From Polaribacter cellanae (GTDB lineage: Bacteria > Bacteroidota > Bacteroidia > Flavobacteriales > Flavobacteriaceae), in the NCBI RefSeq assembly GCF_017569185.1, contig NZ_CP071869.1, positions 1,912,001 through 1,976,000 on the forward strand: a DNA stretch of 64,000 nt, written 5' to 3'. Under the pieces are notes generated by a model. It saw only the letters and a program-made list of their open reading frames with translations, was not told the DNA's origin and made no database searches. How positions within the stretch are numbered: the stretch's first letter is position 1; the number at the start of each line of letters is the position of its first letter. Made by a program: the position numbers and the translations under genes. Positions 51,708 to 62,300 of the stretch are shown here, piece after piece.

Positions 51708-53399
51708 ATGTCTGAAGAGAAAAAATCGCTCAATTTTATAGAGCATATTATAGAGGAAGATTTGGCCAATGGAATGCCGAAAGAAAATTTACGTTTTCGT
51801 TTTCCGCCAGAACCAAATGGATATTTGCATATTGGTCATACAAAAGCAATTGGAATTAGTTTCGGGTTAGGGCAGAAATACGATGCGCCTGTAAATTTGC
51901 GTTTTGATGATACAAACCCAACAAAAGAGGAACAAGAATATGTAGATGCCATTAAGGAAGATATTTCTTGGTTGGGTTACAAATGGGAGAAAGAATGTTA
52001 TTCTTCGGATTATTTTCAACAATTATATAACTGGGCAGTTTTATTGATAAAAGATGGTAAAGCCTATGTAGATTCGCAATCTTCAGAACAAATGCGTGAA
52101 CAAAAAGGAACACCAACTCAAGTTGGAACGAATAGTCCTTTTCGCAATCGTTCTGTGGAAGAAAACTTGGAATTATTTCAAGGAATGAAAGATGGCAAAT
52201 TTAAAGAAGGAGAACACGTTTTACGTGCCAAGATTGATATGGCTGATGATAATATGTTAATGCGTGACCCTTTAATGTATAGAATTATGTACAAATCGCA
52301 CCACAGAACTGGTACAGATTGGTGTATTTACCCAATGTACGATTGGACGCATGGCGAAAGTGATTATTTAGAGCAAATTTCGCATTCTTTGTGTTCTTTA
52401 GAGTTTAAACCTCACAGAGAATTGTACAATTGGTTCAGAGACAATGTATATGAATATAGCAAAGATTCGTATCCAAATCCGCCAAAACAACGTGAATTTT
52501 CTCGTTTAAATTTGAGTTACACCATTATGAGTAAACGTAAATTGTTGACTTTAGTTGAAAACGGAATTGTTGCTGGTTGGGACGACCCAAGAATGCCAAC
52601 AATTTCTGGTTTAAGAAGACGTGGTTACACGCCTGCATCCATTAGAAGTTTTATAGAAACAGTTGGAGTTTCTAAACGTGAAAACGTAATTGATGTGGCG
52701 CTTTTAGAATTTAAAATTCGTGAAGATTTAAACAAAACAGCCAAAAGAGTGATGGCAGTTTTAGATCCTGTAAAAGTGGTAATTACCAATTATCCTGAAG
52801 AAAAGGAAGAAATATTGGATGCCAATTATAATGATTATGCAGAAGGTTTTGGAAGCAGAGAAGTACCATTTTCGAGAGAAATTTATATAGAAAGAGAAGA
52901 TTTTAGAGAGCAAGCAAATAAGAAATTTTTCCGTTTGAAATTAGGAAGCGAAGTGCGTTTAAAAAATGCATATTTTATTAAAGCTGAAAGTTGTACAAAA
53001 GATGCTGATGGAAATATTACTGAAATTCAGTGTACTTATGACCCATTAACAAAATCTGGAATGGATACTGAAGAAAGTAAACGTAAAGTAAAAGGTACTT
53101 TGCATTGGGTTTCTGCTAAACATGCTATTAATGCTGAAGTAAGAGCGTATGACAGATTGTTTTTAGATGAAGCACCAGATTCGCATAAAGACAAAGATTA
53201 TATGGAGTTTATAAACCCTAATTCTTTAGAAATTATCAATGCTTTTGTGGAACCAAGTTTGCAAACTGCTAAAATTGGCGAGCGTTTTCAGTTTCAACGT
53301 TTGGGTTATTTTAATGTGGATAATGATGCTACATCTGATAAATTAGTTTTTAATAAAACTGTTGGATTGAGAGATTCTTGGAAATCCCCATTGTCCTAA
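51708..53399 (+). CDS. glnS: Glutaminyl-tRNA synthetase
   Basis: 563 aa class I synthetase. HIGH region RFPPEPNGYLHIGHTKA, tRNA-recognition LRFDDTNP, and the KMSKS-type loop TIMSKRKLLTLV; C-terminal anticodon-binding beta domains follow. It charges tRNA-Gln directly. Normal length. Spaced as a single gene; the region after its stop holds a heptanucleotide tandem repeat. Confidence 0.96.
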   Translation: MSEEKKSLNFIEHIIEEDLANGMPKENLRFRFPPEPNGYLHIGHTKAIGISFGLGQKYDAPVNLRFDDTNPTKEEQEYVDAIKEDISWLGYKWEKECYSSDYFQQLYNWAVLLIKDGKAYVDSQSSEQMREQKGTPTQVGTNSPFRNRSVEENLELFQGMKDGKFKEGEHVLRAKIDMADDNMLMRDPLMYRIMYKSHHRTGTDWCIYPMYDWTHGESDYLEQISHSLCSLEFKPHRELYNWFRDNVYEYSKDSYPNPPKQREFSRLNLSYTIMSKRKLLTLVENGIVAGWDDPRMPTISGLRRRGYTPASIRSFIETVGVSKRENVIDVALLEFKIREDLNKTAKRVMAVLDPVKVVITNYPEEKEEILDANYNDYAEGFGSREVPFSREIYIEREDFREQANKKFFRLKLGSEVRLKNAYFIKAESCTKDADGNITEIQCTYDPLTKSGMDTEESKRKVKGTLHWVSAKHAINAEVRAYDRLFLDEAPDSHKDKDYMEFINPNSLEIINAFVEPSLQTAKIGERFQFQRLGYFNVDNDATSDKLVFNKTVGLRDSWKSPLS

Positions 53400-53468
53400 A
53401 AAGGACATTTCCCCAAAGGGGAAAGTTGGATGGTTACTATTTAGTTAAGTCTCTGTTTTCAGTCTCAG

Positions 53469-53510
53469 TTGGAAGTTGGAAGTTGGAAGTTGGAAGTTGG
53501 AAGTTGGAAG
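53469..53510. repeat. (TTGGAAG)6 tandem repeat
   Basis: Six exact heptanucleotide units followed by a T-run, in the gap after glnS. Non-coding; a length-variable locus is likely. Confidence 0.95.
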
Positions 53511-53528
53511 TTTTTTAAAAATGTCAGT

Positions 53529-53544
53529 TCGAGCGCAGTCGAGA
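53529..53544. repeat. Second copy of the 16-bp GC-rich dispersed repeat
   Basis: tcgagcgcagtcgaga, identical to 41180-41195, just upstream of the small lipoprotein gene. Confidence 0.85.
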
Positions 53545-53564
53545 ACTAATAAATGTATATAATT

Positions 53565-53870
53565 ATGAAAAAAATCCTTTTTTTATCCCTATTTATGATT
53601 GCTTTTTCTTGTGGAAATAAGAAAGAAGTAACACAAGTTGCAGAGGTTTCATGTGGACAATGCAAATTCGGTTTAGATTCTGAAGATGGATGCAGTTTAG
53701 CGGTTCGTTTAGACGATAAAGCTTATTTTGTGGATGGTTTTAATATCGACGATTTTGGAGATGCTCACGATGAGAAAATCGGGTTTTGTAATGTAGTTCG
53801 AAAAGGAGAAATTACTGGAAAAGTTGTTGATGGAAGATTTGTTGCGAGTTCTTTAAAAATAGTAGAGTAA
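53565..53870 (+). CDS. DUF6370-like small lipoprotein
   Basis: 101 aa from the ATG at 53565 (MKKILFLSLFMIAFSC), preferred over one 4 codons upstream because it begins the lipoprotein signal. The mature part has CGQCKFGLDSEDGCSLAV and later GFCNVV: several Cys in a pattern I recall from DUF6370. Periplasmic lipoprotein; metal or copper binding is possible but not shown. Confidence 0.75.
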   Translation: MKKILFLSLFMIAFSCGNKKEVTQVAEVSCGQCKFGLDSEDGCSLAVRLDDKAYFVDGFNIDDFGDAHDEKIGFCNVVRKGEITGKVVDGRFVASSLKIVE

Positions 53871-53982
53871 AGTTTTAATTCCTTTTAAATCTTATTAAAA
53901 AATAGATACATAAAAGAATGAATGGACTGTAAAGTTCGTTCATTTTTTTTTATTTTTATATAAAATAATTAACCTTACTTTT

Positions 53983-56055
53983 TTGAAAGCTTTTTTTACA
54001 AAATACAACCTGTTTAAAACACATTTTCCAATTCTTATCGTCGTTATTTTTACGACTTTTATATATTGGCCTGCTACTAATGGAAATTATATTGTTGGTT
54101 GGGATGATGATCAACAAATTTTAAACAATGCAGATGTTTTAAATTTTTCTTGGGAAAGTATTAAAAATTATTTTTCTACTTATTACGTTGCTTCCTATCA
54201 ACCTTTAGCATCGCTAACTTTTGGGTTAGAATACTACTTTTTTGGAGCAAATGCAAAAGTGCATCATATTACCAACCTTATTTTTCATTTATTAAATATT
54301 ATACTGGTTTATAACATTATAAACAGGTTATTTTTAAAGAAAAAAGTTATCGTTTGGTTAGTTACCTTGGTATTTGCTTTTCATCCTTTACAAACAGAAC
54401 TTTTAGGTTGGGTTTCTACAAGAAGCACGCTGTTAGGAATGTTTTTTTACTTATCTGCAGTTCTTTCTTACATTTTATATATTAAATCCCACAGAAAAAG
54501 AAAGTATATTATTATCTGTAGCTTATTTTTTGTGTTATCATTATTTACAAAATCTTCTGCTGTAACCTTACCACTAGTTTTACTGCTTTTAGATTACTAT
54601 TATAAAGATCGTTTAAACTTAAAAATGGTATTATACAAAATTCCGTTTTTTATAGGTTCTATAGCGATTGGTTTAGTAAGTTTAGACTCTAGAAGAGTAT
54701 TAGATTCTTTAGATGATTTTAAAAGCTATTACACTTTTCTCGAAAAAATAAGTATATCTTCTTACACCATACTTAAATATGTTTGGAAAGGCATATTGCC
54801 AAACGATTTGGTTACTTTTTACCCATATCCTTTAAAGATAAAAGACGCAGAGAGTTTAGACCTAATTTATTTAATATCTCCAATTCTTTTAATTTTACTG
54901 GTAATATTAACAATTTATATTTACTTAAAATCATCAGATATATTTAAAAAACAATGGTTGTTAGGTTGTGGTATTTTTATAATTCATATTGGACTGTATC
55001 TTAATTTTACTCCTTTTGGACCTACGATGTGGGCAGAACGCTATATGTATATTCCTCTTATTGGTCTTTTTATTTGTATTGGATTACTTCTAACAGAATT
55101 TTTATCGAATAAATACTTTAAAAATATAATTTATCTAGGCCTTTTTTTAAGTTTAGGCGTGTACGCATACAAAAGCAGAACCCAAAGTTATATTTGGAAA
55201 GATCGAATTAGTCTTTGGAAAAATGCTATAAAAAATCCTAATAATACTTATCCTTTACAGGAATTAGGCAACGAATATCAGCAAAGAAAAGAGTATGTTA
55301 AAGCCATTTCTTACTATAATAATGCTATAAAGATAAACCCTTATTTACCAGAGGTTTATTATTACAGAGGTTTGGCAATTAAAGAAAAAGGAGATTTAAA
55401 CTACGCAAAGATAGATTTTGAGCGTGTAATAAAAGCAAACGGAAGTAAAAAAGCGAAAGCTTTTTTTCAAAGAGGGCTTTTATTCGAAAAATTAAATCTT
55501 TTAGATAGTGCTTTGGTAGATTATGATAGTGCTATTGCCATAAATCCGAAAAGTGAAGCTCTACTGAGAAAACAACTATTAAGTCAAATAAATGACCCCT
55601 ACAGTGCAGACATTCACAAACTAACTACTAAAGCAGATTCTCTTTTTTCTAAAGGAAATTTTGCAGAAGCCTTAAAAAAATACGATGCAATTTTAACTTT
55701 AGCACCAAATCTTGAAAAAGCAATGCTTCATAAAGGAATGATACTTATAAATTTATCTAAATTTACAGATGCTAATACTGTATTAACAGAAGTATTAAAA
55801 AATAATCCTTCTTTAGAAAAAGCACGATTGTCTAGAGCTTATAGTTTTACACAACTAAATTTAACAGCACAAGCCATAAAAGATTATAATTACGTTACAG
55901 ACGTTTTAAACAACAAAAATGGAGAGGTTTTATACTATAAGGCGTTAGCATATTTAAAGGCAAATAATAGAGAAAAAGCCTGTGAAAATTTAAAACTCTC
56001 AAAGAAAAAAGGATATGCAGTTTCTAAAGAACTATTAGAAAAAACTTGCCAGTAA
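53983..56055 (+). CDS. Polytopic membrane protein with C-terminal TPR domain (GT-C-like)
   Basis: 690 aa from a TTG start. About ten or more transmembrane helices in residues 1-400, with an early acidic motif GWDDDQQILNN typical of the first loop of GT-C/PMT-like glycosyltransferases and TMTC proteins, then about seven tetratricopeptide repeats (for example YVKAISYYNNAIKINPYLPE). The architecture suggests an O-mannosyl or lipid-linked sugar transferase-like protein. The acidic loop is seen; activity is inference. No glycosylation genes adjoin it. Confidence 0.8.
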   Translation: MKAFFTKYNLFKTHFPILIVVIFTTFIYWPATNGNYIVGWDDDQQILNNADVLNFSWESIKNYFSTYYVASYQPLASLTFGLEYYFFGANAKVHHITNLIFHLLNIILVYNIINRLFLKKKVIVWLVTLVFAFHPLQTELLGWVSTRSTLLGMFFYLSAVLSYILYIKSHRKRKYIIICSLFFVLSLFTKSSAVTLPLVLLLLDYYYKDRLNLKMVLYKIPFFIGSIAIGLVSLDSRRVLDSLDDFKSYYTFLEKISISSYTILKYVWKGILPNDLVTFYPYPLKIKDAESLDLIYLISPILLILLVILTIYIYLKSSDIFKKQWLLGCGIFIIHIGLYLNFTPFGPTMWAERYMYIPLIGLFICIGLLLTEFLSNKYFKNIIYLGLFLSLGVYAYKSRTQSYIWKDRISLWKNAIKNPNNTYPLQELGNEYQQRKEYVKAISYYNNAIKINPYLPEVYYYRGLAIKEKGDLNYAKIDFERVIKANGSKKAKAFFQRGLLFEKLNLLDSALVDYDSAIAINPKSEALLRKQLLSQINDPYSADIHKLTTKADSLFSKGNFAEALKKYDAILTLAPNLEKAMLHKGMILINLSKFTDANTVLTEVLKNNPSLEKARLSRAYSFTQLNLTAQAIKDYNYVTDVLNNKNGEVLYYKALAYLKANNREKACENLKLSKKKGYAVSKELLEKTCQ

Positions 56056-56187
56056 AAACTCTTTTTCTGTTGTTGTGCTTATAAGTAGAAACTTATAAAA
56101 ACTTTTAAAATAGTGTACTTATTGAAGTAAAAAACCAACACTTTTTACTCTTAATAATCTATATGATATTTTTAAAAAACAAAAAAA

Positions 56188-56319
56188 AGAAGCAGTTTCA
56201 AAAGTAAATTTGGTTGTCATTTTTAGCGACGTCGAAAAACCTCATATTGGAATTCAATACATAAGATTTCTTCAATACAGTCAGAAATGACAAATTTTAA
56301 TACTTTTGAAACAGCTTCT
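56188..56319. terminator. Large inverted repeat between converging genes
   Basis: Outer arms agaagcagtttcaaaagta (56188-56206) and tacttttgaaacagcttct (56301-56319), one mismatch, around inner phrases ttgtcattt and aatgacaa that also pair. Serves as a bidirectional terminator or dispersed intergenic repeat between the TPR gene and the giant surface protein. Confidence 0.75.
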
Positions 56320-56341
56320 TTTAAATTACCACTATTCAATA

Positions 56342-59300
56342 TTACTCTGCTTTTACCAAACGCTTAGTAATTATATTATTATCGCTTTTAATTTTAATTA
56401 AATATACACCTATTGGTAAATTAGAAATATCTAACATTCTATCTGATATATAATTGCGCTGTTTTTTAACTAGTTTTCCGTTAATGTCGTAAATAGTAAC
56501 ACTTGCCTTTTCAATACCTAAACTAATTTTTAGAGTATTTTTTGCAGGATTTGGATATATAAATACCTTCTTATCACTTAAAATTTCATCCTGAACACTT
56601 AGTACTGTAATTACTAATTGCTGACCAACATCTGTAGCTGGATTGTAATTGATATTCCCAGGTTGTGATGCTGTAATTGTAACAGTACCAGTGCTAATAA
56701 CGTTAATTATATTCCCAGAAATGGTTGCAATAGATGTATCTGAACTTGTATAAACCACATCCAAACCAGAAGATGCTGTTGCTTTTAACTCAAAACTATC
56801 TTTATCTGAGTGACTTAAAGGTCCAAAAGTAATGGTTTGGTTAGCTTTTGTTATTGTAAATACAGCTGTTATTAGATTTATATCATAATTTAGATCTGCT
56901 ATTCCAGTAATACTTATTTTATAAGTACCAACATCTTCTCCACTTTCTCTAGAAATTTTCATTCCTGTAGTATTAATATCTGCTAAAGAATCTCCATTTA
57001 CAAAACCTGTAACCGTAAAATTGAAATTTGTTGGATTTGGAGTTCCGTAAACTTTCGTTTGTCCAGAAGTAATTGTAACCGTTAAAATTGCCTTTGTAAT
57101 CGTTAAATTTTCAGCTACAAACGTGATATTATAATTACTGTTCGCTAAAGTTGATGCTATTGAGTACTTTCCAACATCTTCGCCTGTTGCTCTGCTTAAA
57201 CTTCCTGTGAAAACATCACTTCCTACCAAACTTCCAGTTGTAATTTTGTAGGTTAACGTCGGATCAGCTTCTCCATACACTTTACTTTTTGCATCTGCTG
57301 TTATGGTGATTGCTTTTTGAGTAATGCTTAAATTATCAGCTACAAATGTGATGTTATAATTACTGTTCGCTAAAGTTGATGCTATTGCGTAATTTCCAAC
57401 ATCTTCGCCTGTTGTTCTGCTTAAATTTCCTGTGAAAACATCACTTCCAACCAAACTTCCTGTGGTGATTTGGTAGGTTAAAGTTGGGTCTGCATCTCCA
57501 TACACTTTACTTTTTGCATCTGCTGTTATGGTGATTGCTTTTTGAGTAATGCTTAAATTATCAGCTACAAATGTGATGTTATAATTACTGTTCGCTAAAG
57601 TTGATGCTATTGCGTAATTTCCAACATCTTCGCCTGTTGTTCTGCTTAAATTTCCTGTTAAAACATCACTTCCAACCAAACTTCCTGTGGTGATTTGATA
57701 GGTTAACGTCGGATCAGCTTCTCCATACACTTTACTTTTTGCATCTGCTGTTATGGTGATTGCTTTTTGAGTAATGCTTAAATCTGCAGAAGTAAATGTA
57801 ATGTTGTAATTCGCATTATTTAATGTTGATGAAATGGCATAATTTCCAACATTTTCGCCTGTTGCTCTGCTTAAACTTCCTGTGAAAACATCTCTTCCAA
57901 CCAAACTTCCTGTGGTGATTTGGTAGGTTAAAGTTGGGTCTGATTCTCCATACACTTTACTTTTTGCGTCTGCTGTTATGGTGATTGCTTTTTGAGTAAT
58001 GCTCAAATTATCTGCTACAAACGTGATGTTATAATTACTGTTCGCTAAAGTTGATGAAATTGCATACGTTCCAACATCTTCGCCTGTTGCTCTGCTTAAA
58101 CTTCCTGTTAGAGAATCTCCTGTTTCTAAACTTCCTGATGTAATTTGGTAGCTTAAAGTTGGATCAGTTTCTCCATACACTTTACTCTTTGCGTCTGCAG
58201 TAATTGTGATTGCTTTTTGAGTAATGCTTAAATTATCTGCTACAAACGTGATGTTATAGTTACTGTTCGCTAAAGTTGATGAAATTGCATACGTTCCAAC
58301 ATCTTCGCCTGTTGCTCTGCTTAAACTTCCTGTTAGAGAATCTCCTGTTTCTAAACTTCCTGATGTAATTTGGTAGCTTAAAGTTGGATCAGTTTCTCCA
58401 TACACTTTACTCTTTGCGTCTGCAGTAATTGTGATTGCTTTTTGAGTAATGCTTAAATTATCTGCTACAAACGTGATGTTATAGTTACTGTTCGCTAATG
58501 TTGATGCAATTGCATACGTTCCAACATTTTCGCCTGTTGCTCTGCTTAAACTTCCTGTGAAAACATCACTTCCTACCAAACTTCCAGTTGTAATTTTGTA
58601 GGTTAAAGTTGGGTCTGCATCTCCATACACTTTACTTTTTGCATCTGCTGTTATGGTGATTGCTTTTTGAGTAATGCTTAAATCTGCAGAAGTAAATGTA
58701 ATGTTGTAATTCGCATTATTTAATGTTGATGAAATGGCATAATTTCCAACATTTTCGCCTGTTGCTCTGCTTAAACTTCCTGTGAAAACATCACTTCCAA
58801 CCAAACTTCCTGTGGTGATTTGGTAAGTTAAAGTTGGGTCTGCATCTCCATACACTTTACTTTTTGCATCTGCTGTTATGGTGATTGCTTTTTGAGTAAT
58901 GCTTAAATTATCAGCTACAAACGTGATATTATAATTGCTGTTCGCCAATGTTGATGCAATTGCATACGTTCCAACATTTTCGCCTGTTGCTCTGCTTAAA
59001 CTTCCTGTGAAAACATCACTTCCTACCAAACTTCCAGTTGTAATTTTGTAGGTTAAAGTTGGGTCTGCATCTCCATACACTTTACTTTTTGCATCTGCTG
59101 TTATGGTGATTGCTTTTTGAGTAATGCTTAAATCTGCAGAAGTAAATGTAATGTTGTAATTCGCATTATTTAATGTTGATGAAATGGCATAATTTCCAAC
59201 ATTTTCGCCTGTTGCTCTGCTTAAACTTCCTGTGAAAACATCACTTCCAACCAAACTTCCTGTGGTGATTTGGTAGGTTAAAGTTGGGTCAGCTTCTCCA

Positions 59301-62300
59301 TACACTTTCGTTTTTGCATCTGCAGTAATTGTGATTGCTTTTTGAGTAATGCTTAAATTATCTGCTACAAACGTGATATTATAATTACTGTTCGCTAAAG
59401 TTGATGCAATTGCATACGTTCCAACATTTTCGCCTGTTGCTCTGCTTAAACTTCCTGTGAAAACATCACTTCCAACCAAACTTCCTGTGGTAATTTGGTA
59501 CGTTAAAGTTGGGTCTGAATCTCCATAAACTTTACTCTTTGCATCAGCAGTAATTGTAATTGCTTTTTGAGTAATACTTAAATTATCTGCTACAAACGTG
59601 ATATTATAATTGCTGTTCGCCAATGTTGATGCTATTGCATACGTTCCAACATCTTCGCCTGTTGCTCTGCTTAAACTTCCTGTGAAAGCATCACTTCCAA
59701 CCAAACTTCCTGTGGTGATTTGGTAAGTTAAAGTTGGGTCTGCATCTCCATACACTTTACTTTTTGCATCTGCTGTTATTGTAATTGCTTTTTGAGTAAT
59801 GCTTAAATTATCAGCTACAAATGTGATATTATAATTACTGTTCGCTAATGTTGATGCTATTGCATACGTTCCAACATCTTCGCCTGTTGCTCTGCTTAAA
59901 CTTCCTGTGAAGGCATCACTTCCAACCAAACTTCCTGTTGTAATTTTGTAAGTTAAAGTTGGGTCTGTTTCTCCATACACTTTACTTTTTGCATCTGCTG
60001 TTATTGTGATTGCTTTTTGAGTAATCGTTAGCGTAATTATTTTTGATGCGCTAAAATAATTTGAATCTTCTGCTAAAGTTGCTTTTACTTTTACAGTACC
60101 AACATTTCCTACTGAAAGAGTTGCATTATTGGTACCAGATAAAGTTGCAGTTCCTGTTCCTCCTGCTACAATACTGTAAGAAATTGTTCCTGTAGAATTT
60201 GTACTTGCCGATAAATTAAAGTTTGCATCTCCATAAGTTTTAGAAATATCTGCAAAACTAAAAGTGGATGCTACTTTTTGCTCTGTTCCAAAACTCCATG
60301 AAGTTTTATCTGAAATTCCTACAAAATCATTTCCTGCAACATCTGTAAGGGCGCCTGAATCTATTTGTACGTAGTAATTTTTAGATTTTAATAAGCTAAA
60401 AGAAGGGTTTATAGTAACTACTTTATTATTTATACTAACTTGACTACTGGTAACATCTATAGTATGCAGCACGCTATCATCCGATGCATCATAAAATTTA
60501 ATATTCCCAGTCCCTTTTGCCATATCTTCATTAAATGTAATTTGTAAATTACTATTTATTAAAACATTAGTAGCGTCGTCTAAAGGCGAATAAATAGTAG
60601 CTAATGGCACTGTAATATCTTTTACTGCAATAGTAAAATTTTGCTGAGAACTACCTCCTTTACCATCTTTTACTGTTAGTTGTATAGGATAGTTTCCAAT
60701 TTCTGCTGTTGTAGGGTTACCCTCTAAAGAATTTATAGTATTATTTATTTTTCTGATTTTGTAATTGCCTTGATCAGAAATAATAAAATTACCCTCTTTA
60801 TCTAATGTAATACCTCTAGGTTCAGCAAATTTAGCTGTAGCAACTGGCCCATCTAAATCTCCAGAACCATTTCCAACAAGCGTGGTAACTACCCCATTTG
60901 AAGTAATTTTTCTAATAGAATTATTCCCTTGGTCTGTTACGTATAAATTATTGAATTTATCGATTACAATATCATCTAACTCTGAAGAAAAAGTAGCATT
61001 AGTACCTGTACCATCTGTATTTCCATAAGAACCATTACCAGCAAATGTAGTTACTACACCTGCTGGAGTAATCTTTCTAATTTTTCTATTAGAGCCATCA
61101 CCCACGTACACATTACCATCTGAATCTATAGCAATACCAGTTGGCCTATTAAATTGCGCATCTGTTCCTGTTCCATCTGCATCTCCACTGAAAATACTTC
61201 CTCTTCCTGCAAGAGTAGTTACAGTTCCTGAAGGTGTTATTTTACGTATTTTATGATTCCCTGTATCTGCTATGTAAATATTGTTATTACTATCTAAAGC
61301 AATACCATCTGGGTAGTTAAATTTTGCTGCAGGTAATGTTCCATCTACATCACCAGAACACCCACCTCCTGCTAAAATGGTAACTACACCTGTAGGAGTT
61401 ATTTTTTTTAATGAATTTGCATTTCTATCTAATAAGTATATGTTATCGTTACTATCTATTGTCATTCCTGTAGGATCTGCAAGCCCCACATTAGTACCTG
61501 TACCTGCAGAATTACCATAAGATCCATTACCAACAAAATCTGAAACTAAACCTGTTGGCGTAATTTTTTTAATTTTTCTATTTTGTTGTACTGAAACAAA
61601 AATATTATCATTACTATCTACTACAATTCCTCTTAAATTCCCTCTAAAGGAAGCGTTTGTGCCTATACCATTTACATCTGCATAATTTCCACTTCCTGCT
61701 AAAGTAGTAACTGTACTTACACTCTTTTTTGGGGTTAACCATGTTGGTAACGTATTAGAAGTTACTGTTTGGTTATCTCCTTCTGGATCTGTAGTTGTAA
61801 TAGTATAGTTATAAGAGGCATTCTCATTTACAGAAGTTACTGGTGTACTTGTAAAAGTTGGGTCTAAATTTATTTCTGATGTAAAATTCCAAGTAGTTTT
61901 ATCGGCAATACCCGCAAAATCATTATTTACAACATCTTTAAATACACCACTTGGCATATTTATATAATAGTTTTTGTTGTAGGTTAATTTAGATGTTTCT
62001 ATATCTACACTTGTATCGTTTACAACCAAATTATTTATTTTTACCTTATTTGTAGTTACATCTATGGTTTCTACAACGCTATCATCTGAAGCATCGTGTA
62101 TATTTATGTTTCCTGTTCCTTTAAATATTTTTTCACTAAAAGTAATTCTTAAAATACTATCTATAGCTATACCTGTTGCATTATCTAACGGTGCTAAATC
62201 TGAAATAGTTGGTACTAAATTTGCAATAGTTAATGCTAAATTTTGGTTAGCTGTAGCACCTTTTAAGTCATCAGCATTCAAAGCAATAGATGCAGTACCA

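Noticed and set aside
57101-60025. CRISPR-like array
   Set aside because: The 225-bp units are contiguous, in frame and encode MBG domains; there are no spacers.
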